The notes below the pieces were generated by a model. The model was not told the origin of the DNA. It saw only the letters and a list, made by a program, of their open reading frames with translations, and made no database searches. Below, one piece after another: positions 13,323 to 21,124 of a DNA stretch of 21,975 nt (the stretch's first letter is position 1; each line of letters begins with the position of its first letter). Source of the stretch: UBA5972 sp964600965. Lineage in GTDB: Bacteria > Pseudomonadota > Alphaproteobacteria > Rhodobacterales > Rhodobacteraceae. Both the position numbers and the translations under genes were made by a program. The DNA lies in NCBI GenBank assembly GCA_964600965.1, contig CAZRLO010000045.1:1-21975 (forward strand). The letters are read 5' to 3'.

Positions 13323-15068
13323 ATGAACCTTTTCGCTGATATGAGAACGCTGGTGATCGAGAGCCTGGCGGCCCTCGTGGCGGATGGTCTGCTGCCGGGC
13401 GGACTTGATACTGCAAATGTCGCGATCGAGCCGCCACGCGATCCGCTGCATGGCGATATGGCAACCAATGCGGCGATGGTGCTGGCCCGCGCGGCGGGCA
13501 TGAAACCGCGCGATATTGCGGCCCGGTTGGCCGAAAAACTGCTGAAAGATGAGCGGGTTACGTCGGCCGATGTGGCGGGGCCCGGGTTTTTGAACTTGTC
13601 GCTGGCCACGTCGGCATGGACCGGAATTATTCCCATCGCGCTTGCACGGGGTGCGGATTTCGGCCGTTCGGACATCGGCGCGGGGCGCCGGGTCAACGTC
13701 GAATATGTGTCGGCCAATCCGACCGGCCCGCTGCATGTCGGCCATACGCGCGGTGCGGTGTTCGGGGACACGCTTGCCAGTCTGCTCGATTTCGCGGGCC
13801 ACGAGGTCACGCGCGAATATTACATCAACGATGGTGGCGCGCAGGTCGATGTTCTGGCGCGCTCGGTCTATCTGCGGTATCTGGAGGCTTGCGGACAAGA
13901 GGTGGCGTTCGAGGATGGCACCTATCCCGGCGATTACCTGATCCCGGTCGGGCAGGCGGTGCGCGACAAATACGGCGACGATCTTGTCGGCAAACCCGAA
14001 GCCGTCTGGCTGGCCGACCTGCGGGCATTTTCGACCGATGCGATGATGGATCTGATCCGGGGTGATCTGGCCAGTCTGGGCGTGCGGATGGACCGGTTCT
14101 ATTCCGAAAAATCGCTCTACGGGACCGGGCGGATCGAGGCGGCGCTGGCGGATCTGGACCAAAAGGGCCTGATCTACGAGGGATATCTGGAACCACCTAA
14201 AGGCAAAAAACCCGAAGACTGGGAGCCGCGCGAGCAGACGCTGTTCAAATCCACCGAACATGGCGACGATGTGGACCGCCCGGTGCGGAAATCCGACGGC
14301 AACTGGACCTATTTCGCCCCGGATATCGCCTATCATTTCGACAAAATCGAGCGGGGCTATGACGAGCTGATCGACGTCTTCGGAGCGGATCACGGCGGCT
14401 ATGTCAAACGGATGAAGGCCGCAGTGTCGGCATTGAGCAGCGGCGCCGTGCCGCTGGACATCAAGCTGACGCAGTTGGTGAGGCTGTTCAAGGACGGCGA
14501 GCCGTTCAAGATGAGCAAACGCGCGGGCACCTATGTGCTGTTGCGCGATGTGGTGGAACGCGCCGGGCGTGACGTGACCCGGTTCATCATGCTGACCCGC
14601 AAGAACGACGCGCCGCTGGATTTCGATTTCGCGAAAGTGTTGGAACAATCGCGCGAGAACCCGGTCTTTTACGTGCAATACGCCCATGCGCGGATATGCT
14701 CGGTGACGGCGAAGGCGGCAGAATCCGGGATCGACGTCGACATGGCTGCCCTGGCGGCGGCGGATCTAAGCGAAATCGCCGATCCGGCAGAGCTGGCGCT
14801 GGTGCGCAAACTTGCCGAATGGCCGCGATTGCTGGAACTTGCGGCCTTGCATCACGAACCGCACCGGGTGGCGTTTTATCTTTATGATCTGGCTTCGGAT
14901 TTCCACAGCCTGTGGAACCGGGGCAACGATTTGCCGGACCTGCGTTTCCTGCAAGAGTCAAATCCGCAACGCTCGCAGGGTAAAATTGCCTTGATTTCAG
15001 CCGTTTGTGTTGTGATTTCGGCGGGCCTTGGTATTCTTGGCGTGACCCCGATGCGCGAGATGCGGTAG
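13323..15068 (+). CDS. argS: Arginyl-tRNA synthetase
   Basis: Predicted 581-residue class I aminoacyl-tRNA synthetase that charges tRNA-Arg. The N-terminal additional domain is at about 1-110, with EPPRDPLHGDMATNAAM (36-52). The HIGH-type motif is HVGH (138-141) within VSANPTGPLHVGHTRGAV, and the KMSKS-type motif is KMSK (396-399) within GEPFKMSKRAGTY. The C-terminal DALR anticodon-binding domain includes NPVFYVQYAHARICSV and ends LGILGVTPMREMR as usual. The start is ATG 13323 (MNLFADMRTLVIESL) with AAGAG upstream; the frame reaches 13269 but that overlaps the proposed promoter. It is followed by SPOR, nagZ, scpA and scpB genes on the same strand. Confidence 0.97.
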   Translation: MNLFADMRTLVIESLAALVADGLLPGGLDTANVAIEPPRDPLHGDMATNAAMVLARAAGMKPRDIAARLAEKLLKDERVTSADVAGPGFLNLSLATSAWTGIIPIALARGADFGRSDIGAGRRVNVEYVSANPTGPLHVGHTRGAVFGDTLASLLDFAGHEVTREYYINDGGAQVDVLARSVYLRYLEACGQEVAFEDGTYPGDYLIPVGQAVRDKYGDDLVGKPEAVWLADLRAFSTDAMMDLIRGDLASLGVRMDRFYSEKSLYGTGRIEAALADLDQKGLIYEGYLEPPKGKKPEDWEPREQTLFKSTEHGDDVDRPVRKSDGNWTYFAPDIAYHFDKIERGYDELIDVFGADHGGYVKRMKAAVSALSSGAVPLDIKLTQLVRLFKDGEPFKMSKRAGTYVLLRDVVERAGRDVTRFIMLTRKNDAPLDFDFAKVLEQSRENPVFYVQYAHARICSVTAKAAESGIDVDMAALAAADLSEIADPAELALVRKLAEWPRLLELAALHHEPHRVAFYLYDLASDFHSLWNRGNDLPDLRFLQESNPQRSQGKIALISAVCVVISAGLGILGVTPMREMR

Positions 15069-15148
15069 CAAACCGCACGATATGGCAGCATTGGTGGTTA
15101 GAGCAGGACGTCCCACAACACGTTGTGGGCGAATATTGGGGCAAACAA

Positions 15149-16018
15149 ATGTCGGAACAGGCATATCTATCCTATCGCGATCTCGAACCCAAGGGCGCAT
15201 ATACCGGCGTGTTCGCGGCGCTGACCAATTGGTTGGGGGCGATCGTATCGGTTTTTCTGGTCATCGGTCTGGTATCCTGGGGCTACAGGTTGACAATGCG
15301 CGACGTGACCGACGTGCCCGTCGTGCGCGCGATGGAGGGGCCGCTCAGGGTTCAGCCGCTTGATCCGGGCGGTGAAATCGCGGCGCATCAGGGGTTGGCG
15401 GTGAATACCGTGCAATCTGACGGCTCGGCCGAGGCACCTGCCGAAAGGGTGGTGCTGGCCCCGGAACCCGTCGATCTGCTGGACGAAGATCTTGCCCTTG
15501 CCGATCTTGACCCGGCACCGAAAAACCTGACCGATGTCAGCGCCGGCATTCAGGCCACCGAACCGGTGCCAAGCCTGAACGAGTTGATCACATCCACCAT
15601 TCAGGGGGACCAAAACGCCCGGACCGCGGCCTTGGCCAAACTGCCGGGCGTCAAACGCAGCCCGCGCCCAAGGGCCCGCGCGATCGTCGCGGCGCTGAAT
15701 GCCCCCGACGCGACCCCGGCACAGAGATCGGCAACGGCCATCGATGTTGATCCGGCGGCGGTGCTGACCGGCACGCGGTTGGTTCAGCTTGGCGCATTCG
15801 ACGACCGCGGTGCCGCGATTTTGGAATGGGACCATATCGTCGAGCGCCACGGCGATCTGATCGGCAGCCGGCAACGCCTGATTCAAAAGGCCGAAAGCGG
15901 CGGGCGCAGCTTTTACCGGCTTCGCATGGTCGGCTTTGAAAACCTGAGCGATTCCAGGCGCTTGTGTTCGGCCTTATTGGCGCGGGGCACGCCCTGTATC
16001 CCGGTCACGGCGCGATAG
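15149..16018 (+). CDS. Single-pass membrane SPOR-domain protein
   Basis: Predicted 289-residue envelope protein. One transmembrane helix at about 28-45 (LGAIVSVFLVIGLVSWGY) follows a short cytoplasmic tail. A low-complexity Ala/Pro/Asp-rich linker covers about 55-205. The C-terminal SPOR domain (about 207-289) contains LVQLGAFDDRGAA and SFYRLRMVGFENLSDSRRLCSAL, including the RNP-like strands and cysteines C273 and C283. SPOR domains bind denuded glycan strands at the division septum, so it probably has a role in cell division or wall remodelling. The start is ATG 15149 with GGGG 8 nt upstream; the frame runs back into argS but that part has no family character. Its stop TAG shares a base with the nagZ GTG, so the two are coupled. 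Confidence 0.87.
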   Translation: MSEQAYLSYRDLEPKGAYTGVFAALTNWLGAIVSVFLVIGLVSWGYRLTMRDVTDVPVVRAMEGPLRVQPLDPGGEIAAHQGLAVNTVQSDGSAEAPAERVVLAPEPVDLLDEDLALADLDPAPKNLTDVSAGIQATEPVPSLNELITSTIQGDQNARTAALAKLPGVKRSPRPRARAIVAALNAPDATPAQRSATAIDVDPAAVLTGTRLVQLGAFDDRGAAILEWDHIVERHGDLIGSRQRLIQKAESGGRSFYRLRMVGFENLSDSRRLCSALLARGTPCIPVTAR

Positions 16019-17016
16019 TGGCCGCACAGGGCGCCGCGATTTTCGGCCTGCAGGGTACGCGGATATCGCGGCATGAACGCGATTTCTTTCGGGACGCGGA
16101 CCCTTGGGGTTTCATCCTGTTTGCGCGCAACATCGAAACGCCGGATCAGGTGCGCGCCCTTTGTGCGGAACTGCGCGCCACAGTCGGTCGAAACGCACCG
16201 ATCCTGATCGATCAGGAGGGCGGACGCGTCGCGCGCCTGGGCGCCCCGCATTGGCGCGAATGGCTTCCGGCGCTGGATCAGATGCGTGCGGTCGGGCGCG
16301 ATCACGGGCCGCGCGCCATGTGGCTCAGGTATCGGCTGATTGCGGCGGAACTGGCCGATATCGGCATCGACACAAATTGCGCGCCGCTGGGCGATATCGC
16401 GACGCCCGCCGTGCATCCCGTGCTGCGCGACCGCTGTTACGGGTTCGATGTCGAAACCGTCACCACGGCGGCCCGCGCGGTTGCCGACGGCCTGCTGGCG
16501 GGTGGCGTGCTGCCGGTCGTGAAACACATTCCCGGCCACGGGCGCCCCTCGGCGGACAGCCATACCGATCTGCCGGGTACTGATGCCGGCAGGGCCGATC
16601 TTGTGCGCAGCGATTTCGCGGCTTTCCGTGCGTTGTCCGACCTGCCGCTGGCGATGACGGCCCATGTCGTTTACCACGCCATCGACCCGGCAAACTGCGC
16701 CACCCATTCCGCCGAGGTCATCGCGATGGTTCGCGCGGAAATCGGATTTGACGGTCTGTTGATGACCGACGATCTGTCGATGGCGGCACTTAAGGGGACC
16801 ATGGCAGAACGCGCGTGCGCGGCCCGTCGGGCGGGCTGCGATCTGGTCCTGCACTGCAACGCCTCGATGGGCGAAATGATCGCGGCGGCCGATGGTGCGG
16901 GCCGACTGGACGACGACGGCGTGCGGCGGGCCGGGGCGGCACTTGCGGCGCGAAAACCACCGGATGCGATGAACGCCGAACACCTCTTGGCGGAGCTTGC
17001 CGACCTGCTATGCTGA
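16018..17016 (+). CDS. nagZ: Beta-N-acetylhexosaminidase (GH3)
   Basis: Predicted 332-residue cytoplasmic glycosidase that removes N-acetylglucosamine from anhydromuropeptides in peptidoglycan recycling. The family signature KHIPGHGRPSADSHTDLP covers 170-187, with the general acid/base His in the flexible loop (DSH, H183). The nucleophile lies in LMTDDLSM (D251/D252). Substrate-site residues appear in LIDQEGGRVARL (64-75), and FGFILFARNI-like text is at 32-40. The start is taken as GTG 16018, overlapping the SPOR stop as TAGTG; a GTG at 15964 would add 18 residues that do not look like the family N-terminus. NagZ in other bacteria affects AmpC induction; no ampC or ampR lies here. ScpA starts 7 nt downstream. 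Confidence 0.94.
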   Translation: MAAQGAAIFGLQGTRISRHERDFFRDADPWGFILFARNIETPDQVRALCAELRATVGRNAPILIDQEGGRVARLGAPHWREWLPALDQMRAVGRDHGPRAMWLRYRLIAAELADIGIDTNCAPLGDIATPAVHPVLRDRCYGFDVETVTTAARAVADGLLAGGVLPVVKHIPGHGRPSADSHTDLPGTDAGRADLVRSDFAAFRALSDLPLAMTAHVVYHAIDPANCATHSAEVIAMVRAEIGFDGLLMTDDLSMAALKGTMAERACAARRAGCDLVLHCNASMGEMIAAADGAGRLDDDGVRRAGAALAARKPPDAMNAEHLLAELADLLC

Positions 17017-17022
17017 GCCGCG

Positions 17023-17823
17023 ATGGTCCGAGCGCACGAACCCGATTCTGAAGCCCCGCCCGCCGCTGGCGATGTCGAGGCCCGGCTGAACGCCGAGGCC
17101 CTGATCGTCGACGTCGAAGGCTACGAAGGTCCGCTTGATCTGTTGCTGACGCTTTCGCGCACGCAAAAGGTGGATCTGCGCAAAATCTCGGTCCTGCAAC
17201 TTGCCGAGCAGTATCTGAACTTCATCGCCTCGGCCAAGTCGCTGCGCATCGAACTGGCGGCGGACTATCTGGTGATGGCGGCGTGGATGGCCTATCTGAA
17301 GTCGCGGCTGCTGTTGCCGGATGATCCGGATGACGAGGGTCCGTCGGGCGCCGAACTTGCCGCGCATCTGGCGTTTCAGCTTGAACGGCTGGAGGCGATG
17401 CGCCGCGCGGCGTCCCGGCTGATGGCGCGCGACCGGCTGGGGCGGGATATCTTTGCCCGCGGCGCGCCTGAAACCGTAATTGCCACCCGCAAGGTGGACC
17501 GGACCGCGAATATTCTGGACCTGATGCAGGCCTATGCCCGCATCCGCACCCGCGACGATTTTGAACCGCTCAGCCTCAAGCGCGATTCGGTGTTCACGAT
17601 GGAACAGGCGCTGGAACGGATGAAAGGCCTGATCGGCAAGGCGATGGACTGGGGCGATATGCTGGCCTATCTGCCCGATGGTTGGGACGGCAGCGAACAG
17701 CGGCGGCGCTCGGCGATGGCATCGACCTTTGCGGCCTCGCTGGAACTGGCAAAACTCGGGCAGGCGGAAATCAGGCAGGCAGCGGTGTTCGCACCGATCT
17801 ACGTGCGGCGAAAAGAGGTCTGA
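17023..17823 (+). CDS. scpA: Segregation and condensation protein A
   Basis: Predicted 266-residue kleisin subunit of the SMC-ScpAB complex that compacts and segregates the chromosome. The N-terminal kleisin block has YEGPLDLLLTLSRTQKVDLRKISVLQLAEQYL (34-65), followed by AADYLVMAAWMAYLKSRLLLP. A C-terminal winged-helix region lies after about 190, with FTMEQALERMKGLIG, and the protein ends APIYVRRKEV. Residues 1-25 are a disordered Ala/Pro/Glu-rich extension. The gene starts 7 nt after nagZ and its stop is 1 nt before the scpB ATG, a strict operon arrangement. Confidence 0.94.
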   Translation: MVRAHEPDSEAPPAAGDVEARLNAEALIVDVEGYEGPLDLLLTLSRTQKVDLRKISVLQLAEQYLNFIASAKSLRIELAADYLVMAAWMAYLKSRLLLPDDPDDEGPSGAELAAHLAFQLERLEAMRRAASRLMARDRLGRDIFARGAPETVIATRKVDRTANILDLMQAYARIRTRDDFEPLSLKRDSVFTMEQALERMKGLIGKAMDWGDMLAYLPDGWDGSEQRRRSAMASTFAASLELAKLGQAEIRQAAVFAPIYVRRKEV

Positions 17824-17824
17824 T

Positions 17825-18499
17825 ATGGCTGCCATTGCCGAATCCCACCCCGAAAGCCTGTTCCAGGCGCCGGATATGGCCGAACAGGTACGCATGGTCG
17901 AAGCGATCCTGTTCGCATCCGTCGAACCGCTGAGCCTGCGCGAGATCGGCGAGCGTCTGCCCCAGGGCAGCGATGCCGCCGAAGCGATTTTGCTTTTGCG
18001 CGACAGCTATGCCGGTCGCGGCGTAGAGGTGCGGAAACTTGGCGACCGCTGGGCGTTTCGCACTGCGGCCGATCTGGGATTTCTCATGCAAAAACAGCGA
18101 GTTGAGACGCGTAAACTTTCCCGCGCCGCCATCGAGACGCTGGCGATCGTCGCCTATCACCAGCCGGTCACCCGCGCCGAAATCGAAGAAATTCGTGGTG
18201 TGTCGGTGTCGCGGGGCACGATCGACCTGCTGATGGAGCTGGACTGGATCAGGATCGGTCGACGGCGGATGACGCCGGGGCGTCCTGTGACCTTTACCTC
18301 GACCCCTGCCTTTCTGGATCATTTCGGGCTGGAAAGCGCGCGCGATCTGCCGGGGATCCGGGAACTGCGCGACGCGGGTTTGCTGGACAACCGCCCCCTG
18401 CCGGGCGCAACGCCCGAGGCCGACGATCCGGATCACGAAGCGGATGCCGATTGGGGCATGGAAAATGACGCTGACGATCAGGAAACATTGTTTGAGTGA
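17825..18499 (+). CDS. scpB: Segregation and condensation protein B
   Basis: Predicted 224-residue partner of ScpA in the SMC complex. It carries two winged-helix domains. The first includes MVEAILFASVEPLSLREIGERLP (24-46); the second includes LSRAAIETLAIVAYHQPVTRAEIEEIRGVSVSRGTIDLLMELDWI. TSTPAFLDHFGLESARDLP is a further conserved ScpB segment. An acidic tail follows (PEADDPDHEADADWGMEN). The start is ATG 17825, right after the ScpA stop; the open frame extending to 17678 lies inside scpA. In many Rhodobacterales, as I recall, tatABC follows scpB; here it is followed by a gene-free stretch and a convergent gene. Confidence 0.94.
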   Translation: MAAIAESHPESLFQAPDMAEQVRMVEAILFASVEPLSLREIGERLPQGSDAAEAILLLRDSYAGRGVEVRKLGDRWAFRTAADLGFLMQKQRVETRKLSRAAIETLAIVAYHQPVTRAEIEEIRGVSVSRGTIDLLMELDWIRIGRRRMTPGRPVTFTSTPAFLDHFGLESARDLPGIRELRDAGLLDNRPLPGATPEADDPDHEADADWGMENDADDQETLFE

Positions 18500-18831
18500 G
18501 CGGAAGAATTTGTCCGAATATTCTGCGTGCGCGATTTTCATGGCATGCCGGGTTTAACCCAGCGGACCCAAAGTCTGACCTCTCTCTGTCAAACGCTAAA
18601 GGCATCCCGGCGGACCCTGAACTTGACGTTTACAGAGCCGCGTAGTCACGGGCCGCCCCCTTGCACGGCGATTGGCCAAGGAAGGCGCAACCTATTCGGT
18701 ACGCAAAAGTTTTGCCGAGACAAAGTGGCCGAAAATTGCGCTGTTGATCCCGCGCAGTCGGCAGGTCTTGCGCGCCGGATGCGCGACCGATACCCGCCGC
18801 GCGATGTGGTTCGGTTGTTCGGCCGTTGGGA
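18500..18831. other. Gene-free region between scpB and dcd
   Basis: 332 bases between two convergent genes. I find no credible coding frame, tRNA or clear terminator. Small features are an 11-bp palindrome GGGTTTAACCC (18550-18560), two copies of GCGGACCC about 45 bp apart (near 18562 and 18610), and an 8-bp palindrome TTGGCCAA (18672-18679). A + strand frame at 18527-18877 runs into dcd and has no recognisable protein character. Confidence 0.5.
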
Positions 18832-19920
18832 TCACACTTCTTTGAAATGCTTGGATAATTTCAAACCCTGCCCCTGATAGTTTGAGCCAAGATCGGCACC
18901 GTACAGCATTTCCGGCACGCTCGTCATTTTCTCGTAGACCAGGCGACCGACGATCTGACCGTGTTCCAACACGAACGGTGCCTCGTGGCATCGGACTTCC
19001 AGCACGCCGCGCGACCCGTGCCCGCCCGCGGCCACGTGGCCGAAACCGGGGTCGAAAAAGCCGGCGTAATGCACGCGAAATTCGCCGACCATCGCCAGAT
19101 AGGGGGCCATTTCGGCGGCATATTCAGGCGGAATATGCACCGCTTCGCGGCTGACCAGAATGTAAAACGCGTCCGGGTCCAGAATGATGCGCCCGGATTT
19201 GGTGCGCACCTCTTCCCAGAAATCCGCCGGCAGATAGGCACCGATCCGGTCCAGATCGATCACACCGGCATGCGGTTTTGCGCGAAATCCGACCAGATCG
19301 CCTTGTTCCGGTTTCAGATCAACCGAAAATCCCAGCCCGTGGTCGATCAGTGCCGAACCGGATACCAGCGTATCGGTGGCGTGAAGCCCGGCCAGTTCCG
19401 CGTCGCTGAGGATCGATTGCCCGATCCGGAACCGGATCTGGTTCAGCCGCATCCCCGGACGGACCAGCACCGAAAACGAACGCGGGCAAATTTCGGCATA
19501 AAGGGGTCCGTGATACCCGGCTTCGATCCGGTCGAATTCCACGCCGTTGTCCGTGATCAGCCGCGTCAACACATCCAGCCGCCCGGTGGAGCTTTTGGCA
19601 TTGGCCGCTGCGCTCGTGCGTGGTGTCAGCGCAAGGCTTTCCATCAGCGGCACCACATAGACGCAGCCCTTTTCCAGAACCGCGCCGTCGCCAAGTTCGA
19701 CGCGGTGCATCTCGAATTCGGTCAGGCGGTCCGCGACTTTCCGGCCGCGTCCCGACAAAAAGGACGCGCGCACCCGAAAGGCCGTTTGCCCAAGGCGCAG
19801 ATCCAGACTGGCGGGTTGAATTTGCTGCGCGGGGATCGCGGTTTCGGCCCTGATCTGGCCGGTTTGGATCATCCCGGTGATTTGCTGCGAGGGTAGCACA
19901 CCGGCGGTCCTGGACGTCAT
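18832..19920 (-). CDS. dcd: 2'-deoxycytidine 5'-triphosphate deaminase, long two-domain form
   Basis: Predicted 362-residue enzyme converting dCTP to dUTP, the precursor of dUMP for thymidylate synthesis. It contains two copies of the dUTPase/DCD jelly-roll fold, about 1-190 and 195-362. The first has QPASLDLRLG (35-44) and NAKSSTGRLDVLTRLI (107-122). The second has HIPPEYAAEM (262-271), FRVHYAGFFDPGFGH (281-295), GVLEVR and GQIVGRLVYEKM. Classical DCD is about 190 residues and trimeric, so this is the double-length alphaproteobacterial type. Start ATG 19920 has a G-run 7 nt upstream; the frame to 19980 would nearly reach the tRNA gene. It lies 61 bp downstream of tRNA-Pro and may share its transcript. 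Confidence 0.92.
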   Translation of the reverse strand: MTSRTAGVLPSQQITGMIQTGQIRAETAIPAQQIQPASLDLRLGQTAFRVRASFLSGRGRKVADRLTEFEMHRVELGDGAVLEKGCVYVVPLMESLALTPRTSAAANAKSSTGRLDVLTRLITDNGVEFDRIEAGYHGPLYAEICPRSFSVLVRPGMRLNQIRFRIGQSILSDAELAGLHATDTLVSGSALIDHGLGFSVDLKPEQGDLVGFRAKPHAGVIDLDRIGAYLPADFWEEVRTKSGRIILDPDAFYILVSREAVHIPPEYAAEMAPYLAMVGEFRVHYAGFFDPGFGHVAAGGHGSRGVLEVRCHEAPFVLEHGQIVGRLVYEKMTSVPEMLYGADLGSNYQGQGLKLSKHFKEV

Positions 19921-19981
19921 CGGTCTGCCCCCTGCTGATCCCACGCGACCGGGCTGCCGGACCGGCCGGTTTCCGGTCAAT

Positions 19982-20058
19982 TGGTCGGGCTAGCAGGATT
20001 CGAACCTGCGACCTCTCGTCCCCCAGACGAACGCGCTACCAAACTGCGCTATAGCCCG
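19982..20058 (-). tRNA. tRNA-Pro (GGG anticodon)
   Basis: A complete 77-nt cloverleaf is read on the reverse strand. The acceptor CGGGCTA pairs with TAGCCCG. The D stem is GCGC/GCGC, and the anticodon stem TTCGT/ACGAG encloses the loop CTGGGGG, which gives anticodon GGG. The T arm GCAGG-TTCGAAT-CCTGC is perfect. CCA is encoded at the 3' end (19984-19982), after discriminator A. C1-G72 is typical of bacterial tRNA-Pro. Confidence 0.97.
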
Positions 20059-20068
20059 AACTGCGGCT

Positions 20069-20096
20069 GTTATACGAGTTTTGCAAGCCGGAGCAA
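20069..20096 (-). promoter_or_regulatory. Promoter for tRNA-Pro
   Basis: On the reverse strand TTGCTC (20096-20091), 16-bp spacer, TATAAC (20074-20069). The -10 ends 10 nt before the mature tRNA 5' end at 20058, so transcription would begin just a few bases upstream of it. Confidence 0.58.
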
Positions 20097-20136
20097 GCGT
20101 GAAACAGGTCGTGCAAGGGCGGCGATGTCGCGGAAC

Positions 20137-20706
20137 TCAGGCGCTGCTTTGCACCCGGTCGCGCAACCGGCGCAGACGGTGATAAAGTGCCGCTATCCGC
20201 TCGGCGCGGGCATCCGGGCCAATCTCGGACACGCTCGGAATTTCGGGGTGGTCGTTGACGATCGCCCGCAGCGATGCCGCCGGCAAAGGTTCGGCGGGGC
20301 CCGGTTGACCGCCCGGTTCCGGCACCGGAGCGGGTTCGGGTTCCGGAGTCTCACTTGCCGTAGGCCCAGACCTGATTTCCGCGACCGGGGCCGCAGCCTG
20401 GTCGTTTTCAGCGACGGTTCCGGGTTGCGCCACAGCTTCCAACGACAGCGACGAGACGTATTTCACGCCCTTTTCGCGCAGGATCTTCTGCACACCCTTG
20501 ATGGTGATGCCGTCGTCGTGCAGCAGGCGCCGGATGCCGCCCAGCAACACCATGTCGGCGGGGCGATAATACCGCCGCCCGCCCGCGCGTTTGACCGGTT
20601 TGATCTGGCTGAAACGGCTTTCCCAGAAACGCAGGACATGGGCCGGGATATCCAGCCATTCCGAGACTTCGCTGATGGTCCTGAATGCGTCGCGGGATTT
20701 GGCCAT
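20137..20706 (-). CDS. MerR-family transcriptional regulator
   Basis: Predicted 189-residue DNA-binding protein. The MerR-type winged helix-turn-helix occupies about 8-80: ISEVSEWLDIPAHVLRFWESRF (11-32), the wing GGRRYYRPADM (42-52), and LLHDDGITIKGVQKILREKG. No effector-binding cysteines are visible. A Pro/Glu-rich linker follows (about 120-140), then a charged helix IAALYHRLRRLRDRVQ. It lies 15 nt downstream of ihfA on the same strand. I recall the same fabH-ihfA-MerR order widely in alphaproteobacteria. Its target genes are unknown to me. The ribosome binding site is weak (AGG 11 nt upstream), which may mean coupling to ihfA. Confidence 0.9.
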   Translation of the reverse strand: MAKSRDAFRTISEVSEWLDIPAHVLRFWESRFSQIKPVKRAGGRRYYRPADMVLLGGIRRLLHDDGITIKGVQKILREKGVKYVSSLSLEAVAQPGTVAENDQAAAPVAEIRSGPTASETPEPEPAPVPEPGGQPGPAEPLPAASLRAIVNDHPEIPSVSEIGPDARAERIAALYHRLRRLRDRVQSSA

Positions 20707-20721
20707 AGCCGGCAGACCTGT

Positions 20722-21024
20722 CTAGTGTTTGTTTCCGGCGGCCACGCGTTCCTTCATCAAATGAGACGGGCGAAACGTCAGCACACGTCGTGGATGAATT
20801 GGAACCTCTTCGCCGGTTTTCGGATTGCGTCCGATCCGTGCAGATTTGTCGCGAACGCCGAAAGTTCCAAACGACGAAATCTTCACGTTGTCACCAGTGG
20901 CCAGCGCGTCGGACATGTGTTGCAAAACTGATTCGACAAGGTCCGAAGATTCGTTTCGCGACAGGCCAACCTCGCGGAAAACCGCTTCGCTGAGGTCCAT
21001 CCTGGTCAATGTTTTATCACTCAT
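20722..21024 (-). CDS. ihfA: Integration host factor alpha subunit
   Basis: Predicted 100-residue DNA-bending protein that pairs with IHF-beta, acting in recombination, replication and transcription architecture. The N-terminus TLTRMDLSEAVFREVGLSRNESSDLV is typical of IhfA. VKISSFGTFGVRDKSARIGRNPKTGEEVPI (48-77) includes the DNA-intercalating proline P68, and the C-terminus RRVLTFRPSHLMKERV matches the family. The start is ATG 21024, after the G-run GGGGGGA; the frame extends to 21087 but lies across the promoter. It is followed 15 nt later by the MerR gene and preceded by fabH. Confidence 0.95.
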   Translation of the reverse strand: MSDKTLTRMDLSEAVFREVGLSRNESSDLVESVLQHMSDALATGDNVKISSFGTFGVRDKSARIGRNPKTGEEVPIHPRRVLTFRPSHLMKERVAAGNKH

Positions 21025-21051
21025 TTCACGTCCCCCCAGAGCATGTGCCCG

Positions 21052-21081
21052 AAGATAGAGAGAAAGCGAATTCAGAGTCAA
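21052..21081 (-). promoter_or_regulatory. Promoter for ihfA
   Basis: On the reverse strand TTGACT (21081-21076), 18-bp spacer, TATCTT (21057-21052), 27 nt before the ihfA ATG. This gives ihfA-merR its own promoter in the 100-bp gap after fabH. Confidence 0.52.
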
Positions 21082-21124
21082 TATCAACGGCTTGGAAACA
21101 GGCGATAATCTGCCACTTTAAGGC

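Noticed and set aside
13209..14687. 492-residue reverse frame opposite argS
   Set aside because: It is antisense to argS, which has all its motifs; the composition is shadow-like and there is no domain.
18527..18877. 116-residue forward frame after scpB
   Set aside because: It has no ribosome binding site or recognisable protein features and runs into the 3' end of dcd on the other strand.
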